A program made the translations under genes and the position numbers. Under the pieces are notes generated by a model, which was given only the letters and a program-made list of their open reading frames with translations, did not search any database and had not been told where the DNA came from. From an uncultured Granulosicoccaceae bacterium (GTDB taxonomy: Bacteria; Pseudomonadota; Gammaproteobacteria; Granulosicoccales; Granulosicoccaceae), in NCBI GenBank assembly GCA_937951695.1, contig CALFBL010000373.1, forward strand, positions 1-8,978: a DNA stretch of 8,978 nt, given 5' to 3'. Positions 1-5,587 of the stretch are shown here, piece after piece (the stretch's first letter is position 1; each line of letters begins with the position of its first letter).

Positions 1-265
1 GCAAGATGGCAAACTGTGCAGTGTTTGCGGCGAGGGCCTGAACATTAGCGCCCGAGCCTGCCGAGTTAACAGCGGTAAGGCTGAATTTTTCTTTGGGCAG
101 TAGTTTGACCTTCGATAGAGTTGCGATGGCGGTGCCGACAGGGTGATAAGTACCACCAGTTGATGCCGTGTTTAAAACATAATCGACCTCCTCAGCCTGA
201 ACCATAGAGGCCGCGACTGTGAGTACTGCTGAACTAAATAGTGTGGATAACTTAACGAATTTCAT
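1..265 (-). CDS. TAXI-family TRAP transporter periplasmic binding protein, N-terminal part (runs off left edge)
   Basis: This is the substrate-binding (extracytoplasmic) component of a TRAP transporter of the TAXI type, which captures a small organic solute in the periplasm and hands it to a membrane permease. About 88 residues are visible. They start with a Sec signal peptide: a basic MKFVK start, a hydrophobic core to about residue 20, and a VQA|EE cleavage site near residue 24. Next comes the hallmark TASTGGTYHPVG segment (about residues 31-42), then a NSAGSGANVQAL segment, both typical of the ligand-site region of TAXI proteins. The ATG at 265 is preceded by GGAG at 271-274 with 5-base spacing, which fixes the start. 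The permease gene would be expected beyond the left edge. The ligand cannot be told from this fragment. Family assignment is confident; control by the nearby two-component system is inference. Confidence 0.85.
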   Translation of the reverse strand, partial: MKFVKLSTLFSSAVLTVAASMVQAEEVDYVLNTASTGGTYHPVGTAIATLSKVKLLPKEKFSLTAVNSAGSGANVQALAANTAQFAIL

Positions 266-480
266 TTTTACTCCAAGTGGTTAACCTATTCGAAACGACC
301 CGAGTAGTCTCAATCGAATTAGAAGATTAATCAATGAGATCTATGTATTTGATATTTATATGAAAATTGCGATTGTTCGGTGATTGAGCCGATAGCCTAA
401 ACAAAAATTGGCAGAAAATTGCTTACTGTGAACACAGTTTTTGAACCGTTAAATACAATCAAAGAAATTGCCACCTCAGA
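266..480 (-). promoter_or_regulatory. AT-rich leader/promoter region of the TRAP binding-protein gene
   Basis: This stretch has no open frame that looks coding and is AT-rich, as expected for the promoter and 5' leader of the gene starting at 265. A TATAAA-like hexamer on the minus strand lies near 353-358, but no convincing -35 partner is seen at 16-18 bases. A 14-base palindrome sits at 425-438 and is a candidate operator. The minus strand at 457-473 resembles a sigma-54 site, but its -12 element reads GA instead of GC. No transcription start can be assigned by eye. Confidence 0.35.
425..442. repeat. 14-base palindrome followed by a T run
   Basis: ACTGTG-AA-CACAGT (425-438) is a perfect inverted repeat with a two-base centre, followed on the plus strand by TTTT. 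No plus-strand gene ends here, so a plus-strand terminator would have nothing to terminate. As a compact dyad about 160 bases upstream of the TRAP binding-protein start it is more plausibly a protein-binding operator, perhaps for the response regulator encoded at 1059-1661. The assignment is inference; only the symmetry is seen. Confidence 0.35.
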
Positions 481-531
481 GGTTACTTAACTCGCGTACC
501 CGATAATTCCAACGTGACGAGCGCGCGATTG

Positions 532-571
532 CACCTGTATAACAGCAAATATGATGAGATTTTTACAGGTG
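532..571. repeat. Perfect 8-base inverted repeat with 24-base spacer
   Basis: CACCTGTA (532-539) and TACAGGTG (564-571) are exact reverse complements separated by 24 AT-rich bases. It lies at the transporter side of the insertion-element remnant, between it and the AT-rich leader. It could be a paired binding site, an element end structure or a long-loop hairpin. It does not have the short loop and T tract of an intrinsic terminator. Confidence 0.4.
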
Positions 572-572
572 T

Positions 573-692
573 TTAGAACTCACAGTCGTTCTGGTAGAAG
601 GTAATCCTCAGAATATCCCACCGGGTCATCGGTGCCAGTCGCCCGTCACCGTTTCCCACAGAACGCAGCGAGCGGGTTTCCCACACGATGCT
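573..692 (-). pseudogene. Short coding-like remnant, possibly part of a repeated element
   Basis: A 39-codon open frame on the minus strand has no start codon at its beginning and ends in TAA at 573-575. It contains the peptide stretch VGNGDGRLAPMTRWDIL. From memory, peptides of this kind recur in spurious small proteins annotated from repeated elements in gammaproteobacterial genomes; I cannot name the element and this is unverified. It lies directly downstream of the IS200-like transposase fragment and may belong to the same decayed insertion or to a second one. I do not think it is an expressed gene. Confidence 0.25.
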
Positions 693-710
693 TCATGCAG
701 CGTTTCACAG
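651..710. repeat. Three direct repeats with 25/26-base period
   Basis: GTTTCCCACA occurs exactly at 651-660 and again at 676-685, and a shorter variant GTTTCACA occurs at 702-709, giving start-to-start distances of 25 and 26 bases. On the minus strand the units read TGTGGGAAAC. The intervening bases are not conserved apart from a shared GCAGCG. Three partial copies are too few and too degenerate for a CRISPR array. They may be structure within the decayed mobile element or a binding-site array. Confidence 0.4.
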
Positions 711-739
711 CACAGTAAGTGACTGGAATTGAACATAGT

Positions 740-754
740 TAAGTCTTAGACTTA
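740..754. repeat. Short perfect inverted repeat TAAGTC-TTA-GACTTA
   Basis: A 6-base stem with a 3-base centre (740-745, 749-754) lies just past the stop codon of the transposase fragment on the minus strand. No T tract follows, so it is not a standard terminator. It may be a residue of the original element structure. Only the symmetry is seen. Confidence 0.3.
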
Positions 755-759
755 GTCGC

Positions 760-930
760 TCAAGCTGACAATGCCATGACGAAACCGAGACTTCTTCGTG
801 CGAAAGCAATAAATCCACTGCCTAAATGTGGTCTTAGTTTGCTGTACAGAGTTTTCCTGTGATACTTAGGAATGAAAAACACACGATATTTGTACTCCCA
901 CTTCGAGTGACTTATTGTTTGGACATGCAT
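760..930 (-). pseudogene. IS200/IS605-family TnpA transposase, N-terminal fragment
   Basis: A 56-codon frame from ATG at 930 to TGA at 760 encodes the N-terminal signature of Y1 (HUH) transposases of the IS200 group: SHSKWEYKYRVFFIPKYHRK (residues 7-26), then KTLYSKLRPHLG (26-37), where intact members have a KYHVVFIPKYRRK-type strand and an xLYxxLRxxLG helix. Intact TnpA proteins are roughly 140-155 residues long. This frame stops before the HUH metal-binding histidine pair (usually in an H-x-H motif around residues 60-70) and before the catalytic tyrosine, so it cannot be an active transposase. GGGGA lies 7 bases before the ATG, as for the original start. Neither other minus-strand frame just after the stop restores the HUH motif, suggesting internal deletion rather than one frameshift. 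Family assignment is by motif recall, with no database comparison. Confidence 0.7.
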
Positions 931-963
931 CTGGTTTCCCCGTTATCTGGTGTGCTTGAGCAG

Positions 964-978
964 CTCACAAGATGTGAG
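964..978. repeat. Hairpin CTCACA-AGA-TGTGAG in the transposase leader
   Basis: A perfect 6-base stem with a 3-base loop (964-969, 973-978) lies 34 bases upstream of the tnpA fragment start at 930. IS200 tnpA leaders commonly fold into hairpins that limit translation or terminate incoming transcription, and this could be such a remnant. The structure is seen; the role is inference. Confidence 0.4.
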
Positions 979-1016
979 TTTCCAGTTGGACTCCCGCAAT
1001 TGCCAAACTATGGTGG

Positions 1017-1039
1017 CCTCCCCAGCACAACTGGGGGGG
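1017..1039. terminator. GC-rich stem-loop just after the response-regulator gene
   Basis: CCTCCCCAG (1017-1025) pairs with CTGGGGGGG (1031-1039) around a CACAA loop, nine pairs on the plus strand including one G-U. The minus-strand transcript forms a similar stem with one mismatch or a shifted pairing that also uses GGC/GCC. It begins 19 bases after the regulator stop and could block 3' decay or end the transcript, but no U tract follows on the minus strand, so a classical intrinsic terminator is not shown. It could equally be the left-end palindrome of the insertion remnant. Confidence 0.4.
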
Positions 1040-1058
1040 AGCCCCCGTTTCACTAAAG

Positions 1059-1661
1059 TTAATCTTCGCCGTGACGTTTGATACCCAGTCGTTGCATTTT
1101 GTCGTTGAGCGTGCGGCGATTAATTTTAAGATCATCAATGACATCGCTAACTCGACCGCCATGGGTACGTAGGCTAACTTCAATTACATGTTTTTCATAG
1201 GCGAGCACCCTATCTTTGAAGCACGCATCATCTCCGGGACTGCCATAAGAAAATCCTTTAGACCTGGGAATGCCGCCATAGCGATTATGTATTTCCAAGA
1301 GAATTTCCAGTAGGAATTTTGGCTCAACAGGTTTTTCCAAAAAATCCACTGCACCTAGACGTATAGCTCGAACGACGTCGGGGACATTTGCAAAGCCTGA
1401 AAAAAATATTATCGGCGTCAGTGGGCGTGACAAGCGCACAAGTCTGGCGAACTCCAAGCCATCGCATTCTGGCATTTTAAGATCAGTTACGATGACGTCG
1501 ACAGATTTCGAATTAATCCGATCCAACGCTGCTAGTGCCGAATTGGAAATCATGGTATTGATATTGTTCAGCCTTAAGTAGCGCGCATTTGCCGCCAGTA
1601 CATCCTGATCATCATCAATAACTAGCACAGTAAATTCAGTTTGTGGATTTTTTTCGCTCAT
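1059..1661 (-). CDS. Response regulator: DctD/ActR-like receiver plus Fis-type HTH
   Basis: This 200-residue protein is the DNA-binding partner of the histidine kinase encoded immediately upstream. The receiver domain spans about residues 11-128, with the acidic pocket D16-D18, phosphoacceptor D60 in VTDLKMP, the switch serine S88 in FFSGF and the conserved K110 in EKPVEP. The receiver resembles those of DctD-type regulators. After a short linker, residues 168-194 form a Fis/HTH_8-like helix-turn-helix (GRVSDVIDDLKI, then NRRTLNDKMQRLGI), as at the C-terminus of DctD. The central AAA+ sigma-54-activating domain of DctD is absent, giving the compact layout of ActR/RegA/PrrA proteins, so it probably acts on sigma-70 promoters. 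The ATG at 1661 follows the kinase stop by six bases. No strong Shine-Dalgarno sequence is seen, so translational coupling is likely. The likely target is the TRAP transporter at the left edge (inference). Confidence 0.9.
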   Translation of the reverse strand: MSEKNPQTEFTVLVIDDDQDVLAANARYLRLNNINTMISNSALAALDRINSKSVDVIVTDLKMPECDGLEFARLVRLSRPLTPIIFFSGFANVPDVVRAIRLGAVDFLEKPVEPKFLLEILLEIHNRYGGIPRSKGFSYGSPGDDACFKDRVLAYEKHVIEVSLRTHGGRVSDVIDDLKINRRTLNDKMQRLGIKRHGED

Positions 1662-1667
1662 AAAGTG

Positions 1668-3428
1668 TTAGGAATTGGTTTGATCGTATTGTAATGGCAG
1701 TATCAATGAAAAAGCGCTGGTATTATTTTTTCTCACGTAAGTTAGAGCGCCTCGATGGGCTTCTGCGATCTGATTAGATATCGTTAACCCAAGACCAAGC
1801 CCTTGATGATTGGCTTTTTCGGAGGTAAAAGGCTCGAATAGTGTATCCGCTATGTGTGCAGGCACACCTGCACCATTATCCGATACCGTTATATTGACGT
1901 AGTGTGTTGATTGGTTTTTCTCGGACAGCAATCGGGTTATCGTAGCATCAGTCATTAGAGATAGCACTTCTGTAGTGCTTGAAGGGTGAGTTAGGTTCAA
2001 GGTGATTACTGGGTTTGGAACCTGTATTACTGCATCAATCGCGTTATATATAAGATTTAACAATGCTTGTTGTAGCAATACGTGATTTCCAAAAATTGAA
2101 GTAGACCTTTCGTATGTCTCAACTACAAGGTGTTGGGACATCAATGGCCGCTCTAGTTCTATAGTACTGATCGAATCGCTTATCAGATTGTTAAGATTAA
2201 CCGTTTCTAGATTTATTGTGTTACTGCGAGCGTAGTTACGCAAGCTAGTGATAACGCGTGTAATACGTTTTGTAGTACGGTCACTTTCGATGATTGTTTG
2301 TTCAATTTCGTCGATATTTTTCTTCGGCTCACGTATGAGCTGACGCAGCGAAGCTAGATTCATCCTTAGTGTCGTCAGTGGCTGATTGATTTCGTGATTA
2401 ATCGCAGCAGACATTCTTCCCAAAAATACGTAGTTTGACTCTGATATGAGTACATCCTGAGCTTGCTCTAACTCTAAAGTTCGTTCTCGAACTTTTTCTT
2501 CTAACTCACGCGAATGTTTTTGTTCGTAGGAAACTAAACGGCGTTGTTGTTTATATGTGCGATATAGTAGCCATAGTGTTAACAAGCTAATAAACGCGAT
2601 GACTGCTTTCGCCATCGTGCTTTTATGTAGAGCCAACTTAGGTGAGAACGTCATGAGCTGCCAGGGCTCTGTGCTTAGCGGCTTACTGTGTCGTATATAT
2701 CGCGAAAATATACTTTCATTGTCTTTGAAATTTCTTGGTGGAATAATATAGCGACGCTCAGATTGTATTGCAGTGGATTCTTGTACTGAAACAGTACGCG
2801 TAGGCTTGTAGAGAAAATTCTCGTTAGTTGTAAGTATTATTACTCCGTACTCGTCAACCACCGCTGAGTCGTGAGCGAGAGATTTCCAAGTGTCAACCGG
2901 CGCTGTCAATGCCATTTTCGCGACAACCACACCAGCCACTTCACTTTCCTGAAAAACCGGCTCAGCGATAAAGTAGCCGGGAATACCAGTAGTTGCACCG
3001 ACAGCAAAATATGTCGCCTTTACACCTCTCATAGCGTTGACAAAATAGGGCCTAAACGCGTAGTTTTTATCGATAAAACTAATTTCATCATTCCAGTTGC
3101 TAGACGCAATGGTATTGCCTTCCTTGTCGAGTAAGAAAGCGAAGTCTAATCCGCTTTCCCGCTGTATTTTTCTCAGGCGCTGATTAGCCAGCTGAATATT
3201 CGTTGATGACTTATCTGCAATGCAATTGACTATATAAGAGTCATCAGACAGTAGTTTGGGTATAAACGACAGCTGTTCAAAACGCTGATCAAGCTCGGAG
3301 ACTTGAGCTGACATAGAAAGGCTTTTGGCGTTTTCATCGCCATAAATATGATAGGAGTATATTGCTGTATAGATCGTCAAAAAATATGCTATAACAACGA
3401 AAAAAACTAAGCGCGGTTTAAGATTCAT
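1668..3428 (-). CDS. DctB-like double-Cache sensor histidine kinase
   Basis: This membrane sensor, 586 residues from the ATG at 3428, should bind a small organic ligand in the periplasm and phosphorylate the regulator encoded six bases downstream. Membrane segments lie near residues 7-26 and 273-290. The periplasmic part between them has the dCache signature of DctB-type sensors: RPYF at 126-129 and GATTGIPGYF at 144-153. A coiled coil (about 296-325) leads to the H-box with H345 (NHEINQPL), followed by the N-box LLNLIYNAIDA (456-466), G1 DNGAGV (517-522), F-box LFEPFTSEK and G2 GLGLGL (543-548). An extra segment of roughly 30 residues sits between N-box and G1. A GTG at 3509 would add 27 residues, but those are polar and have no ribosome site; the ATG at 3428 puts the hydrophobic anchor at the N-terminus as in the family. 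C4-dicarboxylate binding is possible but not shown. Confidence 0.92.
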   Translation of the reverse strand: MNLKPRLVFFVVIAYFLTIYTAIYSYHIYGDENAKSLSMSAQVSELDQRFEQLSFIPKLLSDDSYIVNCIADKSSTNIQLANQRLRKIQRESGLDFAFLLDKEGNTIASSNWNDEISFIDKNYAFRPYFVNAMRGVKATYFAVGATTGIPGYFIAEPVFQESEVAGVVVAKMALTAPVDTWKSLAHDSAVVDEYGVIILTTNENFLYKPTRTVSVQESTAIQSERRYIIPPRNFKDNESIFSRYIRHSKPLSTEPWQLMTFSPKLALHKSTMAKAVIAFISLLTLWLLYRTYKQQRRLVSYEQKHSRELEEKVRERTLELEQAQDVLISESNYVFLGRMSAAINHEINQPLTTLRMNLASLRQLIREPKKNIDEIEQTIIESDRTTKRITRVITSLRNYARSNTINLETVNLNNLISDSISTIELERPLMSQHLVVETYERSTSIFGNHVLLQQALLNLIYNAIDAVIQVPNPVITLNLTHPSSTTEVLSLMTDATITRLLSEKNQSTHYVNITVSDNGAGVPAHIADTLFEPFTSEKANHQGLGLGLTISNQIAEAHRGALTYVRKNNTSAFSLILPLQYDQTNS

Positions 3429-3663
3429 AGTATTGTAATTTACACTTGTCTTCAAGACCTTGCGCTGACGATCTTGCCTGTACTTTGCTACTGGTTCGCC
3501 ACGGGACACTTAGGTTTTCGGGAAGAAAATCAGAGAAACTTGGTGAAAATTCTTGCATGATAATCATTCGAAAGTGACCCTGTTCCAGCAACTGTTCCTC
3601 CGCCACGGGCAACAGCGCAGCTAGCAGATCCTGAGAGTCTGCTTCACCCTCCCCCATTCTCAT
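3418..3663 (-). pseudogene. 81-codon frame, probably the truncated 5' end of a hypothetical gene
   Basis: The frame starts at ATG 3663 with a fair GGTGAG ribosome site 7 bases upstream, and ends in TAA at 3418, overlapping the kinase start (3428) by 11 bases. Residues 10-31 (QDLLAALLPVAEEQLLEQGHF) resemble the N-terminus of a family of small uncharacterised proteins with an LLxALLPxAxExLxxxGxF pattern that normally continues into a Pro-Phe-Gly stretch. Here the similarity stops after about residue 31 and the remainder is low-complexity Ser/Gln/Lys sequence in AT-richer DNA. I read it as a gene cut by a recombination junction. If translated, it could couple translation to the kinase. Function unknown. 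Confidence 0.4.
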
Positions 3664-3739
3664 ATCTTAGCTCACCCTTGCTCCTGACTAACATCATCGG
3701 TGTGCGCACCAGCGTGAATGAAATCCGCGTATAGGTAGC

Positions 3740-4735
3740 TCACTGCTCAGGCTCAAGACCAACCCCCACCCCACTGAGGCGTTTCAGCTTTTTCCAGTGG
3801 TGATCGATATAACCATCACTGGTTAAGTCACCACCGAAGTCACCTGAGTTACGCATATGAAACGCGATCAACCAGATATGGCGCAGCAGGATGAACGTAT
3901 CGAGCAGCTGAATATCGGCCTTCTTAATGGGTCGGACCGATTCGTAACCTTGTGTAAAAGCTGCCCAGCGAACCGGCCCTTTCTCGCCTCCTATCGAGCC
4001 CCATTTAAACGTTGCCAGATCAAATACGCGAAAACCAAATCCACATTCTTCAAAATCAAAGTGTGTCAGCACGCCATCGTGTAAATGCGCATTACCCCCG
4101 TGCACATCTCCATGACAAAATCCGTAATCCATATAATCCACGCCTACTCGCTCAATGGCATTACGCGATGTGTCGATACAGTGTATCAAAAACGCCAGAT
4201 CCTCTGGCCGGTGCGACACATGGGGTTCAATCTGTTTGAATACGGTCTCGGTGAACATTTCAAGATCAAGCTCTTCTCTGTTATGAGCAGTTTTAAACCC
4301 GTCAGATACCGTATGAAGCTGTGCCACTGATTCGCCCGTCAATCGATAATCATCTTCTGATTCGTAATCGGGCATGTCACCATGGGCAAACGCTGACACC
4401 AATACAAAGCGAACGCCTTCCGGAGCTGATATTTCCGTTATGTAGCCACCGGATTTACGCGCAATCGGAAAAGCAACCGGAAATCCCTTCGCGTGCAAAT
4501 AATTTAACGCGTCTACTTCAAAATCTATTGCTTCACGTGTGTTGTTGTCCGTACGGTAGACCCGCAAAGAATATCGCGCGTTGCTGCACCGGACAACATA
4601 CGTGTCGGTGGACCCACGCTCCCAGAACAGACACTCGATGGGTTCATCGATACAGTAGTCTGGAATGATCTTGGTCAGCAACTCATCAGAACTGATGGTC
4701 GAATACGTGCATTGAAGCTCCAGTGGCGCCAGCAT
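3740..4735 (-). CDS. Phosphotransferase of the APH / choline kinase / homoserine kinase fold
   Basis: This 331-residue cytoplasmic kinase should transfer phosphate from ATP to a small-molecule hydroxyl or, as in SrkA, to protein Ser/Thr. The N-lobe contains a loop near GSTDTYVVR (41-49), a strand with YSLRVYR (55-61) and the E-rich helix EAIDFEVDALNYL (68-80), whose acidic residue usually contacts the ATP-binding residue. The catalytic loop HGDVHGGN (208-215; D210, N215) and the metal-binding DFEECG (227-232; D227) are intact, so it should be active. The substrate is unknown: N-terminal features resemble SrkA and homoserine-kinase-like proteins, and nothing supports antibiotic resistance. The ATG at 4735 has AAGGA at 4744-4748 with 8-base spacing. 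It follows the AAA ATPase gene by 83 bases, a gap with a 10-base direct repeat. Confidence 0.85.
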   Translation of the reverse strand: MLAPLELQCTYSTISSDELLTKIIPDYCIDEPIECLFWERGSTDTYVVRCSNARYSLRVYRTDNNTREAIDFEVDALNYLHAKGFPVAFPIARKSGGYITEISAPEGVRFVLVSAFAHGDMPDYESEDDYRLTGESVAQLHTVSDGFKTAHNREELDLEMFTETVFKQIEPHVSHRPEDLAFLIHCIDTSRNAIERVGVDYMDYGFCHGDVHGGNAHLHDGVLTHFDFEECGFGFRVFDLATFKWGSIGGEKGPVRWAAFTQGYESVRPIKKADIQLLDTFILLRHIWLIAFHMRNSGDFGGDLTSDGYIDHHWKKLKRLSGVGVGLEPEQ

Positions 4736-4776
4736 AGTGCGAATCCTTTTATCAGTTTTTCAACCACCGAGTTACT

Positions 4777-4817
4777 TTCGATTGCTTGTCAGGTCAGGTA
4801 CTCACGATTCGATTGCT
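4777..4817. repeat. Exact 10-base direct repeat, 31 bases apart
   Basis: TTCGATTGCT occurs at 4777-4786 and 4808-4817 within the 83-base gap between the ATPase and the kinase genes. The 31-base period is close to three helical turns, so both copies face the same side of the DNA, as in many two-site operators. It may mark separate regulation of the kinase gene; a slipped-strand duplication is the simpler alternative. No clear -10/-35 pair was found. Confidence 0.4.
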
Positions 4818-4818
4818 C

Positions 4819-5565
4819 TTACAGCATCAGTTTGCGCAACATCCCTTCACGATTCTGAATAAAGCTCTTGGTCACCTGATAATGCTCTGTGTCTTCATAA
4901 TCAGTTTTGGTCATACCATCTTCACCCAGAACGAGAATGAGGGCATCGGGGTATGCCATGATAATCGGAGAATGTGTGGCAATGATAAATTGACAACGCT
5001 GATTGATTAATTCGTGCATACGGCTAATAAACGACATTTGTCGTGAAGGTGATAAAGCAGCCTCTGGTTCGTCGAGTATATATAGCGATTCTTTCGAGAA
5101 TCGATTCATCAATAATGCAAAGAAGGATTCGCCGTGAGACTGCTCATGTAACGATTTACCCCCATAGGAGTCGATAATAGGCGGCCCGTAACTGGGTTCG
5201 CGATCCAACACTTCAATTTCAGTCGCGACGTTGAAAAAACTCTCAGCCCTTAAAAAGTAGCCACCTTTTGGCTTTTTAATTCCTCGCGAACAACGAATGT
5301 ATTGTTCAAGGATCGAGTGCGACTCACGAGTACTGAAACCAAAGTTCTTTGAACCTCCTTCCGGGTTGAACCCATTCGCCACTGCAATGGCCTCTAGCAG
5401 AGTCGATTTACCCGAACCATTTTCTCCGACAAAAAACGTGACTTTGGGATGCAACATTAACCTATCCAGACTTCGCACAGCCTTTAACGAAAACGGGTAT
5501 TTTGAAAAGTCGTCGATTTTGTCTTTCTTTAGAAAGATTTCTATTAAATATTGCTCGGATAACAT
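4819..5565 (-). CDS. Stand-alone ABC-type AAA ATPase (COG3910-like predicted ATPase)
   Basis: This is a 248-residue soluble ATPase with the SMC/RecF-like ABC core and no transmembrane part or nuclease domain. Walker A is GENGSGKST (47-55), a degenerate signature SHGES lies at 143-147, Walker B LYILDEPE is at 161-168 with catalytic E166, a D-loop-like region follows (ALSPSRQM), and the switch histidine is in ATHSP (196-200). Length and motif spacing match small predicted ATPases annotated as AAA family or COG3910, whose physiological role is not established. The C-terminal 40 residues are polar with a basic end. It begins 22 bases after the HAD gene stop with no good ribosome site, suggesting coupling to it. 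It could be a housekeeping ATPase or the motor of a small defence-type module, and the sequence does not decide between them. Confidence 0.85.
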   Translation of the reverse strand: MLSEQYLIEIFLKKDKIDDFSKYPFSLKAVRSLDRLMLHPKVTFFVGENGSGKSTLLEAIAVANGFNPEGGSKNFGFSTRESHSILEQYIRCSRGIKKPKGGYFLRAESFFNVATEIEVLDREPSYGPPIIDSYGGKSLHEQSHGESFFALLMNRFSKESLYILDEPEAALSPSRQMSFISRMHELINQRCQFIIATHSPIIMAYPDALILVLGEDGMTKTDYEDTEHYQVTKSFIQNREGMLRKLML

Positions 5566-5587
5566 GGTGGTCTATTAAGATCTCAAC

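Larger units (their letters stand above)
573..1050 (-). mobile_element. Decayed IS200/IS605-like insertion (limits approximate)
   Basis: The region between the response-regulator stop (1059) and the transporter leader carries a truncated TnpA frame (760-930) preceded, on the minus strand, by about 120 non-coding bases with two hairpins (1017-1039 and 964-978). IS200-type elements have subterminal palindromes at their left end and a structured leader before tnpA, so this arrangement fits a left end immediately behind the response regulator. The right boundary cannot be defined; the repeats and coding-like scrap at 573-710 may be the rest of the element. Family members do not make target-site duplications, so none is expected. 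Confidence 0.5.

Noticed and set aside
457..473. Sigma-54-like site on the minus strand (TGGCA-n-TTGAT) upstream of the TRAP gene
   Set aside because: The near-invariant -12 GC reads GA, and the encoded regulator has no AAA+ domain to activate sigma-54. A second look-alike at 409-423 on the plus strand has nine instead of ten bases between GG and GC and points the wrong way.
651..710. CRISPR array
   Set aside because: Only two exact 10-base units plus a shortened one, with no repeat of 24 bases or more, no uniform spacers and no cas genes.
859..1056. 65-codon plus-strand frame with a GTG start next to the response-regulator gene
   Set aside because: It is the antisense of the IS200-like leader and TnpA start; the minus-strand reading has a recognisable protein signature, the plus-strand one has none and no ribosome site.
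965..1183. 72-codon minus-strand frame overlapping the response-regulator 3' end
   Set aside because: It lies in another frame of the regulator's HTH-coding region and the IS leader; no domain and no ribosome site.
3429..3509. 27-residue N-terminal extension of the histidine kinase from GTG 3509
   Set aside because: The extension is polar and basic, has no ribosome site and would precede the membrane anchor that family members carry at the N-terminus; ATG 3428 is preferred.
3740..4735. Aminoglycoside resistance gene
   Set aside because: The HGD..N and DFE motifs are shared by the whole APH/choline/homoserine kinase fold, and nothing specific to aminoglycoside enzymes is seen; context is chromosomal housekeeping DNA.
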